Source: Flaccisagitta enflata (Eukaryota; Chaetognatha; Sagittoidea; Aphragmophora). Taken from it: a DNA stretch of 64,000 nucleotides. Shown piece by piece: positions 11,750 to 21,820 of this stretch. The stretch lies in assembly GCA_965153355.1 (NCBI GenBank), contig OZ231126.1, forward strand, positions 16,492,001-16,556,000, given 5' to 3'. Made by a program: the position numbers and the translations under genes. The notes under the pieces are model-generated. The model searched no databases, was not told the origin of the DNA, and saw only the letters and a list, made by a program, of their open reading frames with translations. How positions within the stretch are numbered: position 1 is the stretch's first letter; the number at the start of each line of letters is the position of its first letter.

Positions 11750-12341
11750 TTTTTTAGAAATGACACCAGAAAAAGTAAAAACGTCGTTTTTGAATATCAT
11801 GATAAAGTAACATTATCTTTGCTACCAATTTTTGATATCTTGTGGGTAGTAAAGACTACACAAAGATGGTATGTAGATCAGACGTCACAAGAGGTTGAGG
11901 GGTAGCCTTGCAACTTGCTTGATCTTAATCCAATTGAAAATTTTAGGAATCTGATGATGAACCTACAGAAAACAAGACGGCGCAACATCAATCGCAGAGT
12001 TGAAAAAAAAACAAGGTCAACACCTATAAGTCGCGTGCGAGACTTACAGATTGACTAAGAATGACTTAGAATGGCTTAAAATGACTTAGTATAATCTAAA
12101 ATGACTTAAAATGTCTTATAAAAATAAAATTGATAAAAAAAAGTAAAATGTGACCAACCGACCGACCAACCGACCGACCGACCGACCGACAAAGCGGGGT
12201 GTAGAGTCGCATGCACGCGACTAAAAAATTGCATGGGAGGTCTAGAGACAAGTCACACTAGATTACCTAATAAAGCTCTACAAATCAATGCCGAAAAGAA
12301 TGGAAGCTGTCATTCAAGCCCAGGGAGGACACACAAAATGA
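11750..12341 (+). pseudogene. Tc1-type transposase remnant
   Basis: A decayed DDE transposase. Near 11757 is NDTRKSKNVV (compare the DNDPKHTSK motif). Near 11912 is LDLNPIENF (compare SPDLNPIENLW). Near 12280-12341 is the C-terminus SMPKRMEAVIQAQGGHTK then TGA, as in Tc1 enzymes. Frames change between these blocks, and a HINE-like element (12010-12223) splits the part between the DDE motif and the C-terminus. Not functional. Confidence 0.75.
12010..12223 (-). mobile_element. HINE-like element (AAGTCATT-body type)
   Basis: The right end is the hairpin GTCGCATGCACGCGAC and the left end ACAAGG. It has a GACC repeat core and a body of repeated AATGACTTAAAATGACTT. It is the same type as 57442-57810. 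Confidence 0.75.
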
Positions 12342-12395
12342 AAACTTACTTGAATTGACTATTTTTTATTGTATTGACAAATAAATGACTTATAC

Positions 12396-13099
12396 CCTAG
12401 GTTCGGGTGTGTCAATATGCAAAAGTATGTTTGATTAGATCATAGACATCAGGGAGTTTAAACAAAACAATTCTAAGACTTTTAGCGTTTTTATTTTTTC
12501 AAATATTCTTCATCTTCCGTTTTTTAGTTGCGTGCTACGCGACTCTACACCCCGCTTTATCGGTCCATCCATCCGTCTGTCACACTTTACTTTTCTTGTT
12601 ATTTGCGGTCTTTGGTCTCACTGCTCTTGCTCAAATGATCAAGTGACCTCAAATATGGCCCCTGCCCACCCGCACACGACTGGGGTAGCCGTGTATCCAG
12701 CCGTATTTAGCACAAGAAAAGATTGTCAAAAATATATGTATTTCCAGCATCTGTTTTGGTGAAAAAAAGACTCATAACTTTTACAGAAAAGATTAGTTAT
12801 TGTCTTTATAGAACTTTGGTGATGAATAAACAACCATTACTTTATTGCAACCTGAATTGGCACCAAAATATTCCTGTGTTGAATCTGATTAAGTTCAGTA
12901 ACAATGATACTGATAGAAAATCATCAACACAGTAATATACAAATTAGCATGTAAAAAGGGGTTTTGAAAAAAAAAGAAGAGGAATGAAATTTGATAAAAT
13001 AAAAACGCTGAAGGTCTTAGAATTTAATACTTTATGCTGTCTGATGTTGAAGGTTTTATCAAAAAACCTTTTGCATATTGACACACCCGAACCCTAGGT
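12396..13099. mobile_element. Inverted-repeat element with CCCTAGG/GGGTGTGTCAATATGC arms
   Basis: Arms of about 100 bp at 12396-12500 and 13000-13099 match in inverse. Between them lies a HINE-like element. A related arm sequence (GGATGTGTCAAAATGCATAAGG) is at 1156, with an inverse partner near 2634. Confidence 0.6.
12525..12707 (+). mobile_element. HINE-like element, type B
   Basis: A 5' hairpin of GTTGCGTGCTACGCGAC type, a short GTCC/ATCC core, ACTTTACTTTT, then CCCCTGCCCACCCGCAC and the 3' block GGGGTAGCCGTGTATCCAG. The 3' end is degenerate. Confidence 0.75.
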
Positions 13100-13667
13100 G
13101 TTGCAATACGTTTTTCCTAGGTAGTATCATTGTATATCATTTTAATTTGCAACGTCGTCTGCGATAAAATTTTGATTGCTTCTTTTCCCTTTCATTTCCA
13201 TTTTAATATCATTAGATTGAGCAACAATTCTTATGTTTAACGCCAAAAGAAAAAAAAGCCAAAAAACTCGGTTATGATTATTATTTTCTTTTGCAACATC
13301 GACTGTACAATCTTAATTGCATCTCTATTTTCTATGTCTAGTGTCTATTTTCAACGACGTTTTGAAGTAAAGTTTATTACTTTGTGTTTTGCCCACGAAT
13401 TCAAACATAAACGAACTTAAACATTAATGTAAGAATAAAAACGTAAAAAAGATTGTCTTGAATACTTTATCTTTAATGTGTGGAAGTATATTCACCAGTG
13501 TCTATTACAACCTAAATGATGCTTGTTGGGGGCATGTTAGTTTCTGGAAAAATTAGTTACTGGACTGGCTTTCTTAATTTTGTTAAAATCGTCGGGATTG
13601 TTAACTTCTTTTAGGTCTGTTCAATGTTCCAAAAGTAAAAATTCCAGCATCTTCCCCCTGAATTCTA

Positions 13668-14292
13668 CAGTGCGGCGCATAAATAAGTAGCCAGTACTTT
13701 CAAAAGCTAATTGTATCAGTTCTGGCACTTTAAAACACTTGAAATCTGTGAGATTTTTAAAGATCTTCAAAAGTTCTACTAATCTAGCCCAATCCCAGAC
13801 TTATATCTCAATTTGCCAGGAATTTATACATGTTCAAAGAGGAGAAGTAATTTAGAAAAATCTATCACTGAACAACTACAGGCAAAATACAAAATGGACT
13901 TAGTTTTTCTTTGATAGATCAAAAACAAATCATGATAAAGACTTCAAATCCATGAGCATTTTAAAGAGCTTCAAAAACTCTACAAATCTAGTCCAATCAG
14001 AGATTTGTAGCTTGATTCGTTTTCAAATGACATCAGTTTAACGAAAACAACGCAGTTTTCTGATTATCAAAAAGGAGCTGATTTTTTGTCCCTTTTTCCC
14101 GACATGGTTTTGATATGCTTCTATTCAAACTAACGTCACTTCTAAACAAAAAGAGCCACAAACTTGGGATTGGTCTCAAGTTAAAGAAAATCAAAAATCC
14201 TATAAAATTATCACCAATAAATTTATCCTATCATTTCTAGAATAAGTAAAATAGTCTTTACAAAAGTGGCTACTTATTTATGCGCCTCACTG
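13668..14292. mobile_element. 625-bp MITE, TA target duplication (mariner-like)
   Basis: The ends CAGTGCGGCGCATAAATAAG and CTTATTTATGCGCCTCACTG are inverted, with a TIR of about 33 bp flanked by TA at 13666-13667 and 14293-14294. There is no coding capacity. A related family member is at 30271-31529. Confidence 0.85.
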
Positions 14293-14429
14293 TAGACAGC
14301 AAAGGCAATAAAGCCAAGCGAAATCGTAGTCGCTGAACAGTAGTTAATCATCCTAATCAGACCAATGGATTGGCGTACTGTAGCAATTCAAGCTTAGTTT
14401 AGGCACTAGAAACTTTGTTTTGAGCCTAG

Positions 14430-14431
<2 letters not shown>

Positions 14432-14501
<70 letters not shown>
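14432..14501. repeat. (CT)n microsatellite before GMCL1
   Basis: About 35 CT units, 265 bp upstream of the GMCL1 start and probably in promoter or 5' UTR. Confidence 0.95.
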
Positions 14502-14503
<2 letters not shown>

Positions 14504-14557
14504 TCTTCGAGCTCTCCGACTGATCCGGGACGACACCTCTCTCGAAGGACTGAAAAC

Positions 14558-14605
14558 ATGGCGAAGACCGATGCCAAGCAGAAAAAGCAGACGGAGCAAC
14601 AATGA
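14558..14605 (+). other. Short upstream ORF before GMCL1
   Basis: An ATG opens a 15-codon frame, lysine- and glutamine-rich (MAKTDAKQKKQTEQQ), ending TGA 161 bp before the GMCL1 start. It sits just after the CT microsatellite, where a 5' UTR would be. It could be an upstream ORF or chance; nothing else supports it. Confidence 0.2.
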
Positions 14606-14766
14606 CTGAGTCTAGCTATGGCAGGGGAGGAAGTGATCTAATGTCGTTTGGTTAAAGCTTCCGATTACACATGTATGTTAAACCCATAGCTGCATCGTCC
14701 ATTTGATGGATACGCTAACATCGGTTTTACCGGAAGTTGTTACTCCGATGTCTCCTCGACGATAAT

Positions 14767-16626
14767 ATGGGTAACTACCTCCGCGCCGCTCCCCCTCCGG
14801 AAGTTCCACGACCCGGCCACGTCATCGGTCCGGAAGCCGCCGGTGGATCTCGCCGTCCCTCGCTCAACTCGGCTCTAGACGAAATCGATCTTTCCACGTC
14901 TCATCGGACTCCTAGGAAGCGCAAGAAGGGCCATCACGCGTTTGACGTGTCCTTCGAGGATGGCGCCGATTCGAAAATGAACACGCCCACGCGGAAGAAA
15001 TTGAAAAATACATCTCGATACATTTACGAGACTTTATTTCAAAATGGACAAGACAGCGACGTCACCATCAAAGCTCTAGGAAACACTTGGCGGTTGCATA
15101 AAGTATATCTCTGCCAATCGCCGTATTTTAACTCGATGTTTAGCGGTAATTGGGCGGAAACGAATCGTAGAGAAATCGACATCAGCGTCCCGGACCCTAA
15201 CGTGACGCGTGAGGCTTTAGAAGTGGCTTTTGGGTCGTTATATCGCGATGAAGTTTCCATTCGGCCCATCGAAGCGGAGAGTCTTGTCGCCGCCGCGTCG
15301 TTGCTGCAGCTTGATACGCTCATACAACACTGCGAAGACGTTATGAAGGTGTGTTTGTGTGTGCAGCGTGACTGCTTTCTGGTGCATGGTGGAACAGTAG
15401 AAAACGATCGGAAAGGGAAGTAAGGAAAGCCGGAACTTTGTCACGTAGTTTTACAATCATTATCATTCATTCTTACATTCATTTATTCATTCTTTCATTT
15501 TCTCATCTTCTTAGGAGAATATCGGTCCTCAGACTGTGACTAGCTTCTTTGACGCGGCAGTGACTTACGGCATTCCTACGCTGCGCCGAGAATGCTTTTC
15601 TTGGCTCTTGAAGAATTTGATGACTTCCTCTCCCGAATTTTTGGCGGGAATCTCGTTGGAACTGATGACCGAGTTGGTGGATAATGCAGACCTTTTCGTA
15701 ATGCAAGTAAGGCAGAATCGAAATAAGGATGGGGAGGAGGAAGAGGTAGAGGAGTGGGTAGTGAGGGCGGTACCAAGTAGATCGGTAACAAGTTTCTGGA
15801 TTTCAAAACAAAAACCGCCAGACAAACGATGTTGTATGATCGTTTGTGGGGTGAATGATCCATACAGATAGTGGTGATTAGTGAAATGGATTTAGGAGTT
15901 GATGAAGAGCTTATGAAAGTTGAAACAACATTGCCCTTATAAAAGGAGGCCAGAATTCTCCAATTAACAAAGGATGAAAGCCTTGCAAGCTTTCAATGGT
16001 GTTTACTCCGGATTGCTCACAACTATCCTTTACTACTGACAAACAAAAGCCCACCTGACAAAACACTCAGCTTGACTGCATACCTCATTAGTATAGGGTT
16101 GGACAGGCTTATACCATTTAGTATACACAAAATATCTTACAATCTTATGTAATTGGAGGCTTGGTACCCATGGTGATCTTTTTCTTGTTTCATTTTTTTG
16201 GACGACAATGATTGGAATTGCATTGCCTGTAGCTTAATTTTAGTTGGTGTTCTACTTCCTCGTAATTCCTGGTTCCATGTTTCAAGATTCCATCCATCCT
16301 TTAAGGTTGAAATGGACGTCTACACTCTCCTGAAGAAGTGGTTATTTCTCCGCCTTTGTTCGGATTGGCTCCGCGAAAATCGTCCGGCTTCTCCGGAAGT
16401 GACATCAACGGCTTCATCCGGCGCCGATCCTTCATCCACTTGGGCCAAGAGTCTGGCGTCGGCGGCGGAGCTTCATCTCGCCACACTCATCGCTTCTTCT
16501 TCCAACAAGGACGATGATAAGGCGCTGCTGGAACGAGACGTTGGCAGGCCGTTCGCGCGAGTGTTCCGGCGCTTGCGCATTCAGCATATTATTAATGATA
16601 ACAATTCGCTGAACATATTGGAAAAG
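14767..16626 (+). CDS. GMCL1: Germ cell-less-like BTB protein (GMCL1), 5' part only
   Basis: Coding exons are 14767-15348 (194 codons), 15515-15706 (64) and 16306-16626 (107), with GT/AG ends and phase 0 throughout. I chose the ATG at 14767 because it gives MGNYLR: the family begins with Met-Gly, an N-myristoylation site. A basic patch (TPRKRKKG) and RKKLKNTSRYIYETLF precede the BTB fold (DSDVTIKAL, LHKVYLCQSPYF, FGSLYRDEV). Exon 2 gives the BACK-like region ending LFVMQ, and exon 3 starts VEMDVYTLLKKW, both typical of GMCL1. In flies and mammals the protein is a nuclear-envelope substrate adaptor for a CUL3 ubiquitin ligase acting in germ-cell formation. About 365 of some 515 residues are present. 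The C-terminal exons are not seen; an assembly gap begins at 16996. Intron 2 carries one copy of a 120-bp dispersed repeat. Confidence 0.88.
15912..16035 (-). repeat. Dispersed 120-bp repeat, copy 2 (GMCL1 intron 2)
   Basis: The reverse complement of the repeat at 2347 and 63190: blocks GAGCAATCCGGAGT, GGCTTTCATCCTTTGT and AGAATTCTGGCCTCC are shared in order. Confidence 0.85.
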
Positions 16627-16689
16627 GTTAGTGACTTGTAGTTGTGGTTCATGTGAGCTTGATTTACTTTCTTTTTGCCACATTTTGCT

Positions 16690-16975
16690 TTTCTATATAT
16701 CTTTCCACCTTTCTAGTTATCTTCCCGCCCTTCTTTCTTTCCGCCTTTCTTCTTATCTTCTCACCTTTCTATCTTTCCGCCTATCTAACTTTCTGCCTTT
16801 CTATCTATCTGCCTTTGTCTTTCTACCTTAATATCTCTCTCTCTATCTAACTGCCTTACAATCAATCTGCCTTACCATCTTTCTGCCTTACCATCTTTCT
16901 GCCTTACCATCTTTCTGCCTTTCCATCTTTCTACCTTTCCATCTTTCTACCTTTCCATCTTTCTGCCTTTCCATT
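16690..16975 (+). repeat. Degenerate CTTTCTATCTTTCTGC tandem repeat
   Basis: A pyrimidine-rich run of CTTTC, CTATC and CTGCCTTACCAT units running up to the assembly gap, which it may have caused. Confidence 0.85.
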
Positions 16976-16995
16976 ATAAGTGGCTATTCTGGGAG

Positions 16996-17028
16996 NNNNN
17001 NNNNNNNNNNNNNNNNNNNNNNNNNNNN
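16996..17028. other. Assembly gap (33 N)
   Basis: 33 N; the same length as the gap at 38693, so probably a placeholder. The remaining GMCL1 exons could lie here. Confidence 0.95.
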
Positions 17029-18133
17029 CAATAACATGTCAGAGAGACAAAGAGAAGAGACTGAATGAGATTTGAATCTACAAAGACTTTACAAAGAGAA
17101 TGATTCCAATAAATGAATCCGGACGTTGAGGGACGTGCTACAGTTGAGTGTACTGTCAAATCATGTGTGCGTGTTTTTGAACCATGTTGTTCACCATATG
17201 ATGAGTCACACGCATCGTCCTCGTCATATCTACGAAAGGATGGAATAGGAGGAGAATTCGCACGAGTCTACGGGTAAGTTAATCGGTCAGGTAAGAGAAC
17301 CTTCGTGAATCTTGTGGTACCTTATCTGAAGGTAATCCTCGTAATCCGGACGGTTATGAAGATGATCCGAAAGGCTCGTGACATGTTGAAGTTGTCTCGA
17401 TTATACCTGATTACGGATTAGTTCACCTTTTCTTTGCACAATGAAAAAAAAGCATAGAAAATGACACGTTAAATTTAGAATTCTCCGCGCTAGGTAGTCC
17501 TGTTAATGTGTCTCCATAATAGATTTGAAGAAAATTTAGTACATTGGAGGCTAATTATGGCGCTTTCAAGAACCGCTTTGAAAAGGAAATTACGAAACTC
17601 GAAACGTCAGAAACTTGAGAAAGAATGACAAGTTAGATGTCTTATACGGCGGTGGATTAACGAAAATGAAGACTCAGCACAAACTGAGAGGGACGCAGGA
17701 GTCTATAAAAACATAGAGGGCATATTCATCGTCCAATCACCGCCAAGCATCATCTCATTGCGCTTTCTTTATACAAATCGGATAGTGACATCTCATCATG
17801 CATTCAGAAAACGAAACGGATGTCGCCATGTAGAGGACAGTCCAAAACAAAACACGTCACATCTCATCAGGAATTCGTAAAACGAAAGAGACAGTGACAT
17901 TGCATGAAATTCGTCAAACGCATGACATTCTGGTCTCTTGAAACGCGGCACATGGCGACATCTCATTGGGCATTCTCCAAACGAAACAAAAGAGAAAGCT
18001 TTTAAGGATTTCGATTTTGACGGAAAATGCTTCGAGAGATTGAATATCAAGCGAGCAAACGCTAGAAAGGCCTTTTTGAAATCCACACCAGGCCAGGTTG
18101 CAGATAGACAAACCGCAGAATCAAATATGACGC

Positions 18134-18137
<4 letters not shown>
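17029..18137. other. Unassigned sequence with a degenerate short tandem repeat
   Basis: No gene recognised. From about 17790 to 18000 motifs such as CACATCTCAT and TTCGTMAAACGAAA recur every 50-60 bp. Confidence 0.5.

Positions 18138-18207
<70 letters not shown>
18138..18207. repeat. (GA)n microsatellite
   Basis: About 35 GA units; the long RE frames in it are artefacts of the repeat. Confidence 0.95.
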
Positions 18208-18209
<2 letters not shown>

Positions 18210-18884
18210 GAAGAGAATCTTAAAAGAGACAAAGAAGGAATGGTTTGCGTATTAACTAGGATGGACAAAAAAGTACGAAGCTCTAGGGCGGCTTACCAGC
18301 TAGCACGAGAGTATCTTGACCTTTGAGAGAAGACCACCTAATGAATGAATCTGCCTGATGAACAATTTCGTCTGATGAACAATCCTGTCTGATGTACAAT
18401 GCCGTCTGTTATACGTTTCCGTGATGCATAGACATTTTTTTTATAAGAAACAAGTTAATAAGAACGTTCAAATCGTCAAAAATTTAAGAACATGCTAAAA
18501 CATTGGAAGGCTTTATTTTTTCAAGAATGAAAGAACAAGTTCAAAATCTGAAAAAATTTAGAACATTTTTTTCTGGGCGTTTTCTTAATCGATTATTGGT
18601 AAATAGACGCTGTATCTTTTCTGTTCAGCAAATCATGTCTCACTTTATATAGTGTTTATCTTTCTACTTTTATTGATTTTAACATTTTTTAAAACGCTTG
18701 AATCTGCTGCTTTTCTGTTTCATTGACATTTTCTTTTTTTCTTCTCCTGAATGACAAACTCAACTAATTTGTTGAAGTTTAAAAACTTTGTTTAAATTAA
18801 AAACAATTTAAAAACAGTTTAACCTTGAAACCGCTAGATATTTAGGAACATTGAAGGCTTGCCAAAAAATGATGTTCTTATGAA
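18208..18884. other. AT-rich spacer, nothing recognised
   Basis: No coding signal. It contains repeated AAGAACRTT motifs also seen near 33300-33640. Confidence 0.4.
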
Positions 18885-19035
18885 AACAAGGCCGGATACA
18901 CGGCAATCCAGTCGCGGACGGTTGGGCAGGAGCAGTAATGCGAAAACCGCTTGGAATTCAAAAATGTGACGGACCGACGGACCGACGTATCTACCGACGG
19001 ACACGGCAAGGTGTAGAGTCGCGTGTCCGCGACTA
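18885..19035 (-). mobile_element. HINE-like element, GTCGCGGACACGCGAC subtype
   Basis: The left end AACAAGGCCGGATACACGGC is followed by CAGTCGCGGAC and the right end is the hairpin GTCGCGTGTCCGCGAC, flanked by A-run. The core is GACGGACC. Confidence 0.85.
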
Positions 19036-19735
19036 AAAAGTGTATGACGAGTGCTAAGGTGACGTAGGCGCGAATTGAAGAAATCGTGTGCTTGTATATA
19101 GTTACATATCCCCCCCCCTCACTTTGCAAGGGGGAATCAAATAGAATTAAAGGATCCGTAATTGGGAAGGCCATCAAAGGGCAGAAAATTCTAAAGAAGG
19201 TACATAAGATTCCACTTACCTAACCACTTTTTTGTAAAAGAACAACATTACAACACAAAGGTTTTATGGGGGAGTAAATTAAATGTACTAAGAACCCGCG
19301 CGGAAGAAAATCAAAGGACCGTGGGGGGGGGGGGGAATGAGACCAATAGACATGCAGCTTAATCCACTCCTGAGAAACCAACAACCGTAGATGAAAAAAC
19401 CAAGTTCTGTAAATGGAAAGGTAGAAGCAACAAGTAGTATAAATAGACAAATAATTCAATCCATTCGCAGTTGCCAAAAAAAACAAGTTCTAAATAGATA
19501 CAGAAGATATTGTCTAGAATTGAGATACCGCAATGGGGGCAAGCATTGGGGACAATCGTGCGAAGCGTAGGCTGCACTTGCTGACGCCAATAGTGAGAAT
19601 GATCTACACAGCCTCCAGAAGATTTTTAAGTTGCCCCCGAGGGTGAGGAATATCGGCTGCTTGGCGGCATTGACGGAGTGGTTGCAGAATGGGGATGTTG
19701 AGAGTTGATTGAGGTCGGTCTGACGATGCTGTGAG
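19036..19735. other. Unassigned sequence with C and G homopolymers
   Basis: Runs of C (19110) and G (19324) and no recognisable gene. The minus-strand frames here show no domain. Confidence 0.4.
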
Positions 19736-19739
19736 TTGG

Positions 19740-20345
19740 TTTTGGCGACGATTGGATGAACTCTGTTGTTGTTGTCGGCGTTTTTTCGGCGGCTCGAGGG
19801 CGTCGACAAAAGAGGCTGTTAAAGCTGTTGTAGTTAGCCCACGATAATAAAATTAATACAGCACAGAGTGTTAGCCGTACACTAGCTGGTATTAAAATTT
19901 GATGGAGCTGCTGCAAAGGGTTCGGCGGTAATCAATGTTCAAAGTTGGCGTCGTGGCGGCGGCTCGAGGACGTCGACGAAAACGGCTGCTAGCACGGCTG
20001 TGGTTGACCGACGATGTTAAATTTGATAAAGCACGTAGTGTTAGGTGTAGACTAGCTGCTGTTAGGATTTGACGGAGCTGCTGTAAGAGGTTTGGCGTCA
20101 GTTTGCCCGCAAAGTCGTAGGCGGCGGCGGCGGAGGTTCGAGGACGCCGAGAAAAACGTTCACTGCGGCCGTGGTTGTGACCCGATCACAATAAAATTTA
20201 GTATGCACGTAGTTCAGGTCATAGACTAGCTTGTCTAAAATTTTTACAAAGCTGATGTGAAGGGTTCGGCTTTAGCATGCTCGCGAAGTTGGCGGCACGA
20301 CGACGGTTTGACGACGTCGACGAAAACGGCTGTCCACGCGCATGA
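19740..20345. repeat. About 170-bp GC-rich tandem repeat, 3-4 copies
   Basis: The landmark GGCTCGAGGACGTCGACGAAAACGGCTG recurs (with changes) at 19791, 19961, 20134 and 20305, a spacing of 170-173 bp. The shared inner motif is GTAGACTAGCTGCTGTTAGG. Copies are 70-80 percent alike by eye. Confidence 0.8.
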
Positions 20346-20835
20346 GAACGTCCGAGGAAGCTGAGATTTGAACTGCAGATGCTCCTTGATGTCGACTATC
20401 ACTGTACCAAGTTTTGTGACGATCCGAGTCACGGTTCGGTGTTGGCGCGTCATCAAAGTTGGCGTCTCGGCGTCCGGCGGCTGTGGATGCGAAGGACGAG
20501 TCGACAAGCTGCTGCAGGCTGCTGGGGATGACGTCGACGGTCGTGATGGCGAGGGGAACGTTGGATGTAGTAACATGCTCGGATTGAAGTCTCTCGGATA
20601 TACATATACAATGATATACATATGTCATTGCGTGATTGTTTATCAAAGATGGCCTTGTGAACCCTATTTTAGTAGTTGATACGCGCACCATTCCTAGTTT
20701 TGTATTTAAATTAAAACAACCCCCTCTAACTCCCAAACACACGTATGGCATCTCAAATACACGTTTACTTCCTGACTTGATCATTGTAGAGCATTGGACA
20801 GACAACACCACTTCATAAGTCGCTAGTCCGCGATT
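20346..20835. other. Unassigned sequence after the 170-bp array
   Basis: GC-rich at first, then AT-rich. A 223-codon minus frame crosses it and the array, but its composition follows the repeats, so I do not call a gene. Confidence 0.4.
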
Positions 20836-20990
20836 GAAAATAGAGAAGCAAAAAACTGTTGCCCATGATGTTGAAATAAATCGATTCACCCGAGGGCAGC
20901 ATCTCTTTAGGAGTCTAACCCATAATAATTCCGTTGCATGCATGCTTATACGCGCACCGCTTATGTAGCTTTATACACGATATTGATAAG
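20836..20990 (-). repeat. Satellite-edge dispersed repeat, copy 1
   Basis: GCATGCATGCTTATACGCGCACCGC and CCCATGATGTTGAAATAAATCGATTCACCC are the inverse of sequence at 29307-29500 and 28697-28860, at the other side of the satellite array. Confidence 0.8.
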
Positions 20991-21053
20991 CAAAAAACTA
21001 GTGCTGTAAACATTTTTTACAGCAGCTAACCGACATGCATCATTTACATTTAA

Positions 21054-21164
21054 AACAAGGCTGAACACACGGCAATCCAGTCGCCAAAACCACTCTCAAT
21101 TCGAAAATATTGGACGGACCGATCGACGGACACGGTAAGGTGCAGAGTCGCTTGTCCGCGACTA
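21054..21164 (-). mobile_element. HINE-like element, short copy
   Basis: The left end AACAAGGCTGAACACACGGC and the right hairpin GTCGCTTGTCCGCGAC surround a short GACGGACC core. It lacks part of the body. Confidence 0.75.
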
Positions 21165-21820
21165 AAAATATTCCAAACTTCGTTTTTCTGGAAAAAAAAA
21201 GATGAGGAACACGGTATGGCATACAGAATTGCATGAAAAAAGAGTATGGCAGGTATTGCAACTATAGGAGGTAAATGAGCGTGATTAAATCACAAAGACA
21301 TGGCATCATATACTTTTACATTAACCATGACTATTGGATAGTGACTGGCAGGCGGGTCCACGATGCAGCGTTGGAACTGTTCCTGCAAGCTCATGCCAAA
21401 AATAATTCAAAATTTAAAAATGGATATAATATTTTAAAGAGCCCAAACCTCGGGAAATAATTAGCAGGACAAATAAAGATGGGAAGAGCCAACAAAATGG
21501 AAGAGCACCGAGGAGGAAGAGAACTAACGAGGAAGAGAGCTGGCATTTAATATCAGCATCATTACGATCCATTAGTTGTCATTAAGGTTCTAGCCAACGA
21601 GATAGGGCTGAAATGAAATTTTGTCTTGAGTAATCAATGTACATAAGTTTCCCACAATCAAACTCAATAAACTTATGAATTGTAATAAATCATAATGGTT
21701 AATGATGCTGATTTTTCATTACAACTCATTTGGGCCCATTTTAACCCTGAACTGTAATGATTTAATGGGTTATAATAACTAGTGATGCTGACTTGTCATA
21801 ACAACCGATTATGTCGGAAA
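21165..21820. other. Unassigned AT-rich sequence
   Basis: No gene or repeat recognised up to the satellite. Confidence 0.4.

Larger units (their letters stand above)
11121..13124 (+). mobile_element. Tc1/mariner element remnant with nested insertions
   Basis: The ends CTACCTAGGAAC and CCTAGGTAG are inverted and flanked by TA (11119-11120, 13125-13126); ATTGC follows on both sides inside. Inside are a MITE with a telomere-like array, transposase remains on the plus strand, a HINE-like element, and a second inverted-repeat unit that carries another HINE. Confidence 0.65.

Noticed and set aside
17220-17275. Possible further GMCL1 exon ending CTACGGGTAAGT
   Set aside because: Only about a dozen codons with no clear similarity to the GMCL1 C-terminus.
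20272-20943. 223-codon minus-strand frame
   Set aside because: It crosses a GC-rich tandem array and a dispersed repeat; no domain, and the composition follows the repeats.
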